DNA from: Dipteris shenzhenensis
Taxonomy: Eukaryota; Polypodiophyta; Polypodiopsida; Gleicheniales
Assembly (NCBI GenBank): GCA_047967505.1
Contig: CM106541.1
Direction: 5' to 3' (one strand)
Length of the DNA stretch: 64,000 nucleotides
Positions 54,543-64,000 of the stretch are shown piece by piece; the stretch's first letter is position 1; each line of letters opens with the position of its first letter. The notes beneath the pieces are model-generated. The model ran no database searches and was not told the DNA's origin. It saw only the letters and a program-made list of their open reading frames with translations. Position numbers and translations under genes: made by a program.

Positions 54543-54705
54543 ACATGTAGAACTTACATATAGAAGTTGCATGTAGAAGTTGCAAGTTGCATGTAGGAGT
54601 TGCATGTTGCATGTAGGAGTTGCATGTAGAACTCACATGTAGGAATCGCATGTAGGACTTGCATGTAGAACATGCATGTAGGAGTTGCAAGTAGAACTTG
54701 CATGT
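54543..54705. repeat. 13-bp tandem array (TTGCATGTAGGAG-type)
   Basis: About ten copies of a 13-bp unit 'ttgcatgtagga[g/a]' with variants ('ttgcatgtagaac', 'tcgcatgtaggac') run through the LTR region of element H. Several units contain GCATGT or ATGCATG cores, resembling plant RY elements. Confidence 0.85.
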
Positions 54706-54780
54706 TAAGGATTTCTAAGAGAGATTATTCCTAGCCTTATGCAAGTATAAGCGGAGCTTTGCCGCTACTCTACACACACA

Positions 54781-56515
54781 TTTTGTACTACCTAAGTCCA
54801 TGTTGGCATAGAGACAACAAGAGTTTTGGGTCTTAGGTGAAAATAGCTCCCTCTCGTAGGCCAACTTGAGCACTACACGCCCATATTAAGTGAGTCAGCA
54901 CCTTATGATCAACTCAAGTGACTAGAATCCAAGATTATGCACAGTTCAAGTTGCAAAGCTTAGCTGTCTTATAGACTTCATCACGCTGCAATAGCTCTAA
55001 TGCACCGCCACGATGCAATAGCTTTAATGCACCACCGACCACCATCACCACATCGATGCTACAAACGCATTGCTAGGTAACACCGCGCCACAGTGCTATA
55101 AACCCATCTCATTGCGCCACTACTATGTGCATAACGCTTTGTCTATTACGCAATGCCATGCTATGATAGGCCTGATGCACTGTGATGAATTATCAAAATC
55201 TATAAAAGCAACCCCTTGGGGCCCTTCACGCTGCATTAGTATTTTTAATAGGATTATGCCAAATTTCCTTCAAATTTCCTATCAGCCCTACCTAACTTCC
55301 AGTAGCTGTCTAAACTCCATGAATGTCATTTGATTCCTCCTCATTTATTGATTCCCTCGTCGCTAGCCTCAAGGCTCACTTCCCAATGAATCAAAAGCTC
55401 AAGGCTCACTTCCCAATGAATCAAAAGTTCGAGTCAAATATCCCCCTCTCGCCGTTGACTACTCTCATGGCAACAACCCAATCGTCTAAAACCACCACCT
55501 CCCATCTTTCTTTGATTCTAACGCCATCCCAACTTCATGGGGAAGAGTTTCAATAGGATCCAAGTCCCGAAGTCCTACAACAGGGTCAGACGAGCCAAAA
55601 ATTGATACTGAATATGCAGTGTCCCGCACAACGCATTCCCCTCTAGGCATTCAGTGTCTCAATGAGCTCAATGGAAGAGCCATCCATTCGAAATACAAGT
55701 TCAGCACCACCAATGAGTACTCATCTATAATATCGTACCATGCCATGCTATGCCACCCTACAAGACCCTGAAGTCTAGCCTCACTTGTAGCACTGGGCCT
55801 ACAGGTTTTTGTCCTCATAAGGGACTATGGATTCTTACTAGCTTTTTCACTAATCAGCTCGTTTTCATGAGCATAGCTTATCTATTTCCATGCTGCATCG
55901 ATATATCCCTCATCACGGAGTTTTTGTAAAATTATAATGTGGTCACAAACATCACTTTCATTTGAAACAAGGAGGAGAAGCTCACACAGCACCACCTCGA
56001 CCTCAATGTGGTGTCCGCTACATACAAGCTGTTGATGATAAGTGCATAATATAAAAGCATATGCAATATGCCCGCAAAGCTACAAGGTGTGGTGGATTAG
56101 ACCACAAGGAAGCATCAAGGTGGAATCCCCTTTGATGCCATCAAAAGCCCCACTCTGATCAAGCCAGCATGCGCTCTACACTTCCTAACTAGGGTGGAGA
56201 TAACACATCACTCGAGCAATATTACACCCAATTTGTTGGCCCACCTGCATCAACCCCACTCCACAAATTGGGATATGTTGTTCATGAAGCCTATCCAAAA
56301 CTTTTGCATGCACCATGACTTTAAAATCTGCAACCCAATGATACTCGTGCCAATCATATATCACATGAGGGGGGAATGGGACTTCCCTTGCGAAGCCTTG
56401 GGATTTGCAACTAAAGAATTCATTTAAGGATCCCTCAACGTCGCGACCAGACAAAGTGCCAGCTTCACGCCAACAAAGCATAGCAAAAGTAAGGCAGAAA
56501 TAACAAATGATGCAG
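54781..56515 (+). mobile_element. probable 5' part of gypsy element K (interrupted by D)
   Basis: No intact frame is present. A 27-bp tandem duplication ('caaggctcacttcccaatga' unit) lies at 55370-55425. Near 56200-56515, degraded coding sequence runs toward the D insertion and continues after it at 62426 with a Lys/Ala/Glu-rich helical stretch, so this is assigned to the same plus-strand gypsy element by continuity. Its LTR was not found. Confidence 0.4.
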
Positions 56516-56755
56516 CCAACTGAGAGTGCTCACAACGGAAGTAAGAATGGAAGAAGGAGAGAGAGAGATAGAGAGGGAGACAGAGAGCCACACAAGTTTT
56601 GGTGGGTGCAGAACCACCCTAATCTTCTTTTTCATTCATTTATATATGTGTTTGAGTATTGTACATAACTGGGGTTAAGGCACAGTGACCTTTAACCCCA
56701 CAACCTCCCACTTAAAGGACAATGTGCCTTTAAGGGAGAACAACCAGTGAGCATA

Positions 56756-58457
56756 CTATCCAATGCCCATCAATACACGACAATACTCAAACCGCTGACT
56801 AGGTAGACTCTTCGTCAGCATATCTGCAGGGTTATCATCTGTATGAACCTTGACAAGCTCTATGCGCTTGTCCTCAAGTACCTCCCTGATGAAATGGTAC
56901 CTGACCTCAATGTGTTTGGTCTTTGCATGAAAGACCGGATTCCGTGCTAGCTGAATAGCACTCATGGAATCACTATGCAATGTCGGTACACCTGTATGAA
57001 TCCCCAAATCTCCACTAGCCGATCAAGCCATATAGCCTCCTTGCAACCCTCTGTGGCTGCAACATACTCAGCCTCTGTGGTAGACAAAGCAACGCACTTT
57101 TGTGCGTGAGACATCCACGACACTGCACCACCTGCAAAGGTGAACACATAACCAGAAGTGGATCTCCTACTATCCACATGCCCTGCATAGTCTGAATCTG
57201 TGTATCCAAGTACACGCATGTCTCCTTTACCAAAGCAAATGCACATCTCCTTGGTACCCTTCATGTACCTCATGATGCACTTAACTGCCTCCCAATGCCT
57301 CTTTCCTGGATTAGCCATATACCGGCTAACAACTCCCACTGCAAATGCAATGTCTGGTCTAGTAGCTATCATAGCATACATAAGACTCCCAACTGCTGAT
57401 GCATAAGGAACCTTGGCCATCATGGCCCTTTCCTCATCTGATTTGGGACTATCTGTATGACTCAGTTTCACATATGGAGGCAATGGAGTACTCACTGCCT
57501 TCCCCCCCTCCATATTGAAACGTTGCAATACTTTTGTAACATACTCTTTTTGTGAAAGCCAAAGGAGTTTCCTACTCCGATCACGCGTGATGCGCATACC
57601 AAGAATATGACCTGCAAGTCCCAAATCCTTCATATCAAAGGCCTCATGCAACTTGGCCTTTAATGCATCTAGCTCATAAGTATTCTTGCTAGCCAATAGC
57701 ATATCATCCACGTATAGTGCCAAGATTATCAGGCTATTATCCTTAGCCCTTTTAGTGTAGAGGCAGTGATCAATTTCACTCCTTCTAAAACCCTGGGACC
57801 GAATGAAAGCATCAAACTTTTGATACCATTCTCTAGGTGCTTGACCATAGAGACTCTTCTTCAGCTTGCAAACTAAATGCTCTTTGCCCTTTTCTTCAAA
57901 GCCTTCCGGCTGCACCATGTAAATTTCCTCATGCAAATCCCCATGCAAGAAAGCTGTCTTGACATCCATTTGCATAAGCTCCATATCCTCTACTGCCACT
58001 AGTCCAAGCATGCATCTAAGTGTGGTCATCTTCACAACTGGAGAGAATATCTCATCAAAGTCCACACCCTTCTCTTGCTTGAACCCTTTAGCAACCAAAC
58101 GGGCCTTGTACCTAGGCACATCATCACTTGTGACCTTCATTTTGTAGACCCATTTACATGGCAATGCTTTCTTTCCATGTGGCAAAGAAACCAAGTCCCA
58201 AGTCTTATTCTTCATAAGTGAACTCATCTCTGATTGCATAGCATACTCCCACTTGCGTTGATCCTCACGCATCATAGCCTCTTTGTAGCAAGAAGGCTCC
58301 CCGCAATCAGTAAGCATCACATAGTCTACCCCTGGAACAAACCTATCAGGCGGTCTAGACACTCTAGATGATCTTCTCAAGGGCATTTCAGCTTGCTGTC
58401 CCACTTGCATATCAGCCACATTTGGCTCATCATTTCCACCAATAGATGATCCATCAT
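56756..58457 (-). pseudogene. element D reverse transcriptase and RNase H
   Basis: The main frame (58419-56962) has 'RLVAKGFKQEKGVDFDEIFS', 'VKTAFLHGDLHEEIYMVQPEG', 'LYVDDMLLAS' (YVDD near 57700), 'YTDSDYAGHVDSRRSTSGYV' and 'ALSTTEAEYVAATEGCKEA'. 'KKSLYGQAPREWY' lacks two residues (Leu-Lys) found in E1. A one-base frameshift near 57000 moves the RNase H end into another frame (57007-56756, 'NPVFHAKTKHIEVRYHFIRE', 'VHTDDNPADMLTKSL'), which otherwise continues to the natural end. Confidence 0.92.
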
Positions 58458-59048
58458 CTACCCTGTGGGAGTACTTGGTGGCACCATTTCTTGCACATTT
58501 GGTGCATGGACAGCCTGCTGTCTATTAACATATGCAGGTGGATTCACATCCTGGAAAGTGATTCTCCTCATTTCCACATCCCTCATGGGTGCCTTATGCA
58601 TCTTCTTCTCATTGAAGACCACATCATGGCTGCGTATGATATTCTTTGCTTCCGGATCCCAGAGACGATAGCCCATCTCTCCACTTTCACCATAACCCAG
58701 AAAGATGCATTTCCTAGACTTAGGATCTAGCTTCTTTCGAAGCTCTTTTGGCACATGTGCATATGCCTCACACCCAAATATACGCAAATGAGAGTAAGAG
58801 GGCTTCTTGCCACTCCATGCCTCTTCAAGAATACCACCATCCAAACTCTTACTAGGTGATCTATTGATCACATGCACTGCAGTCTTCATTGCCTCAGCCC
58901 AAAAACCACCAGAAAGACTTGCATTGGAAAGCATGCATTGCAACCTTTCTTGAATGGTATGGTTCATCTTTTCTGCAACTGGATTTTGCTCTGGAGTACG
59001 AGGGGATGTGAGCTCCCTCTTAATCCCACGTGTATCACAGAAATGCTA
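58458..59048 (-). pseudogene. element D integrase C-terminal region
   Basis: It contains 'MNHTIQERLQCMLSN', 'INRSPSKSL', 'HLRIFGCEAYAHVPKELRKK' and 'CIFLGYGESGEMGYRLWDPE'. It is bounded by an amber codon at 59048-59046 upstream and a TAG at 58460-58458 downstream. The Glu of the catalytic triad ('VAEKMN') lies just upstream of the Met at 58967, in the same frame after the first stop. Confidence 0.9.
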
Positions 59049-60812
59049 AAAGTCATGAGAGAGATACTCTCCACCATTGTCAGTCCGTAGGCATTTAAGC
59101 GTTCTACCTGACTGATTCTCAACCAAGGCCAGCCATTTCTGAAATACTTGGAACACATCACTCTTCCGAGCTATAGCATAAGCCCACACTTTCCTAGTTG
59201 CATCATCAATGAATGTCACATAGTATTCAGCCCCACCTAATGACCGTGTAGGCATGGGACCACATACGTTTGAATGCACCAAATCAAGCATTTCAAACTC
59301 TTTCTTTCCCCTTCTTTTATGGGCTGATTTCGTCTGCTTCCCATAGAGACAATGCTCACAAAATTCAAAATCAGAGAAACTCAAATGCGGTACATAACCC
59401 AAACGGCATAAGAGTTTCATTCCATTCTGGCTCATGTGCCCCAACCTGCAATGCCACAAAGAAGTGCTTGGCTGCTCGGTTATTGCAACAACATGATCAA
59501 ATACCCCTGATACATGTAAGGGATACAAAGTCCCACACTTGGCACCCCTGGCCAAAAGCATAGAGCCCTTTTGAATTTTCCAACTCTGAAAGCCAAAAGT
59601 GGTATGAAAACTAGCATCATCTAGCTGACCCACTGAAATAAGACTCTTGGTCAACTTAGGCACATGTCTCACATGTTTCAAAACAAATGCAGATCCATTT
59701 GCAAAAGAAAACTTTATGTCACCTGCTCCCACACCTGCTCCCACTATGTCACATGCATAGTCATTTCCAAGATGCACACAACCCGTCTTTCCACTATCAT
59801 AAGTGGAGAACCATTCCCTATGGGGAGTAACATGGAATGAAGCACCAGAATCCAAAATCCAATCCTGGGAATATGCATCATCTGAAGTGGTAAGCAACTC
59901 TGCAGATAAACTAAACATGAAGAGAACATCATTGTTACTATCATGTGTGACTGCATTGATCTCCTCGATCTTCACTTTTTCTTTGTCCTCCCTTGGACTC
60001 TCTTCCTTTTGATTTGCACCCCAATTTGCATTCTTTTTCTTATCCTTTTGCTCTCTTTTCAGCTTGTAGCAATCCTTTTTCATATGGCCCTTCTTGCCAC
60101 AATGGTAACACTCAATGTTCCGTGCCCTGGATTTGCTACGAGACTTCCCTCTTTCTTGGGACTTCCCCCTGAACTGTGATCTTCCCCTTTGCACATTTAA
60201 GGCTGCATCTTGCTTGTTGCCATCCATAGACTTCCGTCTAATCTCCTCGGCCAACAGGCTACCCACAACATCATCAAATTTTAGTACTCCACCAGGTGCA
60301 GAGTTACTAACAGCTGTACGGAAGGTATCCCATGAGGATGGCAATGAACATAAGAGAAATATTGCCTTAGTCTCCACATCAAAATTCATTTTCTGAGCCT
60401 AAAGCTGGCTGAAAATAATATTGAATTCATTCAAGTGAGAAGCAATGGAGACCCCTTCCTTCATCTGCAGCTCAAACAACCTCTTCATGAGGTAAACTTT
60501 ATTAGAGGCAGTTTCCTTCTCATAAGTGGCACACAGTTTCTTCCACAAATCTTCAGTAGTCTGCTCATTTACTACTGTGAAATAAACTGACTCTACAAGA
60601 TGAAGTCTAATAGTAGACTTTGCTAATGCATCTAACTCATTCCAATCATCCTCAGACATATTTGTAGGCTTAGCTTCAATACCAGCCAAGGGTTTAATCT
60701 GCTTCTTTTGAATAAGCACATCCCTTATTTGTTCTTTCCACAAAGAAAAGTTTGTCCCATCAAACTTTTTAATGCTAAAAAACTCCTTTTCAGACATGGA
60801 AGAGGATGCCAT
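59049..60812 (-). pseudogene. element D gag, protease and integrase core
   Basis: The gag start is MASSSMSEKEFFSIKKFDGT near 60812, with 'TNFSLWKEQIRDVLIQKK' and a TAG at 60401-60399. It then resumes with 'LLCSLPSSWDTFRTAVSNS', the knuckle CYHCGKKGHMKKDC, the protease 'WILDSGASFHVTP', the HHCC region 'LWHCRLGHMSQNGMKLL' and 'CEHCLYGK', and the integrase 'DLVHSNVCGPM'. The first catalytic Asp of integrase has become Asn (VHSN instead of VHSD), so this integrase would be dead even without the stops. Confidence 0.9.
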
Positions 60813-62236
60813 GATGCAAATAAAGCAAAATCCCAAATGCTAGTGCCTGCAAGAGAGAATCACACCAAATACCAGGTGCACCCAAATGTGTATGCCACAA
60901 TAGAGTGAAATATCACCAAAACTCAAAACTCAAAGCATCTGACTCATGTGCATATACTATGCATCCATATGAGCAAATCTGGCCCAAAAGAAAATGCCAA
61001 TAAGTGCCAAATGACTCAATCATAAACACTGTCCACTGGCATATGCATCAATAATGTCTCATCCAAGAGAGCATAGCACTATCAGTACGTCACCTGCAAT
61101 GTGTCAAAGCTGTCCCTCAGCATAAAATAGCATCCATGTGCAAAGCGTCCTAAAAATAGCATCCCACAAGGCAATTTGGGCCTATCAGCGCATCCAACAA
61201 GGACCGCAATGCATCCAAATGGCCTATAAATCATCCACTGCAACCCAATGCATACCACGAATGAGTGCACACTGCTCAAACTGCAACCAGAGTGATCTGC
61301 ATAAGGTATGCTCAAGAAATCATAGTCCTACGGTAATGAGCGCTACTGAAAATAGAACTTGAGATGCTTCAAAACATGGGCGCCATTGCATAATCGGACT
61401 CAGCAAGAAAATCTGCAAATATCTCTCTTCTGCCAGAACTCCAAAATCCCAACCGATGAGTGAGAAATGGGAGTCAACACTTATCCACTGCCATGTGGCA
61501 TAAATCTAAGGTTTCAAAACCTTAGAATGAAAAATGCATAACAGAGAGACGAAATCGAATACACAGAGATCTATAACTCTGAAAATCCTCCACCAAATCA
61601 CGCAAGAACTGATAGGTAGGGGTTTTTGGGCGTCTGGAACGCAATGGGACAGACGGTTTTGGAAACCGTGGCCTCAATCACTGGGTCCAACACACGGACT
61701 GAAAAACGTTTTTGGAAACAGAGCTATCTGTAAACTCCACCGGAGTGCGAATGATGAGCAACACAGAAGTTTTAGGACCTCCTGAGTCCACTGGAACTGA
61801 CAGATCTGCAAATGGTTGCTCCAAACTTGAGTTCCAACACCCGGGCAAAAAACGCAGGAACTGACACAATGAGTCAGAAATCCAATGGAATGATCCCAGA
61901 TTCAAGAATGAAGGTGTTTCCAAGCTCCTAAAGTGAAGTGGACACCAAAAGCAAGCAATAGTTGCCTCTACAAGTCAATACGGAGTCTCTGTCATCGAAC
62001 GGAACAGGGAAAAGCTCAAAAAACGACTTTTTCTTTGAAAGCTCTTAACAGGCTCTCAAAACCACTTCGCAAAGCCAAAGTGACTTTTCCAAAGGTTCCT
62101 CCAAGGTCTCTGCACACTCGGATGCAAGTAAAGTCACCCACAAAGCTTCCCACAGAGCTTCTCCTTCCTCCCACAGAGCTGCTGAGCTTCAAAGCATTCA
62201 CGCACGCTCAGCTAGATCACTCGGGCTCTGATACCA
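60813..62236. other. untranslated leader of element D
   Basis: About 1.4 kb between the primer site and gag. It has no open frame of note and no GTAC array like those of E1 and F. A ~20-bp repeat of 'cttcctcccacagagct' type occurs near 62150-62180. Confidence 0.7.
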
Positions 62237-62425
62237 GTTGAGAGTGCTCACAACGGAAGCAAGAATGGAAGAAGGAGAGAGAGAGATAGAGAGGGAGACA
62301 GAGAGCCACACAAGTTTTGGTGGGTGCAGAACCACCCTAATCTTCTTTTTCATTCATTTATATATGTGTTTGAGTATTGTACATAACTAGGGTTAAGGCA
62401 CAGTGACCTTTAACCCCACACCAAC

Positions 62426-64000
62426 AAGGCTAGGGTTGCATAGGAAGCCAAAGCAGAGAAGGCCTACGAAGCCCATTTGGAGAAACATCTAAAGGACAAA
62501 GCAGACAAAGAGGCTGCAAGAATACACATGGCACAAGCAAAGCGGCAATAGAAGAAGCAAGTGCATGCAAAGGAAAAGGGCTAGGCAGTAGAGAATTTGG
62601 ATGACAATGGGCTACATGAAGAGCAGCAAAATGTCTTAGAGGTAGATAAGGCAGTCTGCAACGCCTAACAACAAGCAGGATTGAGCCAGCAACACATGTC
62701 CACACTCATGGGTCCCTCCAAAATATCTTACAGCAACAACCCTCTAACCACCACCCATAAGTGGCACATCCCTTAGCACAATCCATCCCCTCCTATGGAA
62801 TAAACTAAATCAAAGTGTAGGAAGCGTTTGCGTCGTGTTCATCTGCCGCCTACAACAACAAAGAAACTTCCACAACAATGAGAAGCCGAGAGTTTCATCA
62901 GATAGATCACATGGAGGAAAGGGCCATGATGGCCATGATCCAGTACTAGCAAATGACATTCAACATCTTCCAATGGCGACACAAAAAGCAAGCTGCCACA
63001 ACCACCTAGCTCATTATGGCTAATCTTATTTGCAACAAGAGACAGTCAACAAGCCAGAAAGTTTGGTCGCAACACAACCAATTGGAGAAGCCAATGTACA
63101 AGCAATGAAAATTTATAAAGAACAAGCAGAGGAGATAACGAACCACCTTCAACAGTTCGAGGGTCAACTGGTAGAAGAGCAGAGCTATTAATGAAAAACT
63201 ATGCGAGCAGAGACACTCACCATCCAAGACAACTATACAAAGCTGGAGAAGGAATTTGAAGACTACAGGGTGGCAATTACACAAGTGGTAGTGTCCCCAT
63301 AGCAATGCCAAGACATTAGTAGAATCTGATGTTCAAGAAATCTATAGCATTGGAGAAACTCCAATCTATGAGGGACTGGCAAGAACTCGCACAATAAACC
63401 TCGCCCTTGAAGGGGAGAAAGAAAAACTGGTTTTCATTGGGAAATAGCTTCGATAGGAAGATGAAACCAAACTCAAAGCACTCCTAATAGAATATCGTGA
63501 CTGCCTAGCATGGCCATACAAAGAGATGAAAGGAATTTCATTGAGCATGGTAGTACACACGATACCTATAAGTGAAGGTGCCCACCCTAAGGTATGTGGA
63601 CCTTATTGCACAAATATTAAGTATGGCACCATGGTTTAGGATGAGTTGGAAAAACTCTTAGATGCCAGATTCATCTACAAGATAGAGCATACTGATTGGG
63701 TTTCACCCATCGTCATTGTGCCTAAAGGCAACAAGAAGCTCCGAATATGCATAAACTTAAAGAATGTGAATGTTGCCACAATTAGGGATCACTATTTCCT
63801 ACCCTTAACAGGAACAATGTTGGAAAAGGAGGCAGGTTCCGAAACATATAGCTTCTTGGATGGCTTCAGTGGCTATAACCAAGTGCAAATTGATCCCAAA
63901 GACCAATCAAAAATAGCATTTGCTATAGAATGGGGTATTTTAGCATATAGATTCATGCCATTTGGCCTTTGTAATGCCCCGGCCACATTCCAACAAGTCA
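62426..64000 (+). pseudogene. gypsy element K: gag helix region to reverse transcriptase, runs off the window
   Basis: 62440-62640 encodes a charged helical stretch ('KAYEAHLEKHLKDKADKEAA'). From about 63470 degraded protease-RT linker sequence appears ('LIEYRDCLAWPYKEMKGI', 'HTIPISEGAHP'), and after a stop at 63640 the frame is open to the window end: 'DELEKLLDARFIYKIEHTDW', 'VSPIVIVPKGNKKLRICINL', 'YSFLDGFSGYNQVQI' (catalytic block A Asp) and 'YRFMPFGLCNAPATFQQV'. These are the RT blocks of plant Ty3/gypsy elements. The catalytic YxDD block lies beyond the window. Interruptions upstream make it a pseudogene. Confidence 0.88.

Larger units (their letters stand above)
49700..54780 (-). mobile_element. 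Ty3/gypsy element H: gag, leader and one LTR, minus strand
   Basis: An LTR starts at 53746 (plus-strand TGTTGGCTC) beside a primer-binding site that reads TGGCACCGCTGTC on the minus strand (53743-53731), a gypsy-type site. A 1.7-kb leader follows, filled with repeats (301-bp tandem duplication, G-rich tract), then gag from about 52051. No pol region or second LTR was found, so the element is truncated. The right LTR end is uncertain, near 54780. Confidence 0.7.
56521..62420 (-). mobile_element. nearly complete Ty1/copia element D, minus strand
   Basis: It is 5,900 bp with 182-bp LTRs (56521-56702, 62239-62420) that differ at two positions by eye, and a perfect target duplication CCAAC (56516-56520, 62421-62425). 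A primer site for tRNA-Met (TGGTATCAGAGCC) lies two bases inside the 5' LTR, near 62236. The purine tract is next to 56703. The domains gag, PR, IN, RT and RH are in copia order, and the element is related to E1 in sequence and layout. Three nonsense codons, one frameshift and a 6-bp deletion disable the coding region. It inserted into gypsy element K. Confidence 0.95.

Noticed and set aside
56185-56481. 98-residue minus-strand frame as a host gene
   Set aside because: It overlaps degraded plus-strand sequence that continues across the D insertion into gypsy element K, and I recognise no domain in it.

Overview
This window looks like nuclear DNA of a land plant with a large, transposon-rich genome. 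A fern or another non-angiosperm lineage fits the very long intron and the dense nested retrotransposons, but no sequence here fixes the species. I can defend only one host gene: the delta subunit of translation initiation factor eIF2B, on the minus strand. Its seven exons lie at 46785-46242, 46146-46042, 5300-4927, 4720-3976, 3546-3450, 3339-3285 and 3158-3099. All junctions are GT-AG, the intron phases agree, and the joined length is 1980 nt (659 codons plus stop). Intron 2 is 40,741 nt long and holds almost everything else in the first 46 kb.

Layout of the giant intron, left to right: a decayed Ty3/gypsy element (5605-11106) carrying a solo LTR (8721-10044); a LINE 3' end (11107-11385); a degenerate Ty1/copia element, F (11410-16780, minus); LINE fragments (16781-18262); an unidentified stretch (18263-19194); a LINE (19263-25034) split by a gag-only copia-like element, A (19875-23838); a LINE endonuclease fragment (25035-25915); an old non-autonomous LTR element, C (26214-35065), split by a nearly complete copia element, E1 (26532-33014); a decayed copia, P (35066-43510, plus), split by a second gag-only element, B (35594-42099), which itself contains a small LTR element with identical LTRs (39368-41584); a copia gag remnant; and a LINE derivative that keeps ORF1 but not ORF2 (44601-45490).

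Right of the gene are about 2 kb without recognisable content, a minus-strand gypsy gag (element H) with a long repeat-filled leader and one LTR (about 49700-54780), and a plus-strand gypsy (element K, about 54800 to the window end) split by another nearly complete copia element, D (56521-62420).

E1 and D each have premature stops and a frameshift, so neither copy should make its own polyprotein. Target-site duplications allow the insertions to be ordered. Points worth a second look are the giant intron, a 3' stem-loop with compensatory changes shared by six LINE ends, GTAC-rich arrays in the leaders of two copia elements, the gag-only LTR family, the ORF1-only LINE, and several tandem arrays inside LTRs and leaders.
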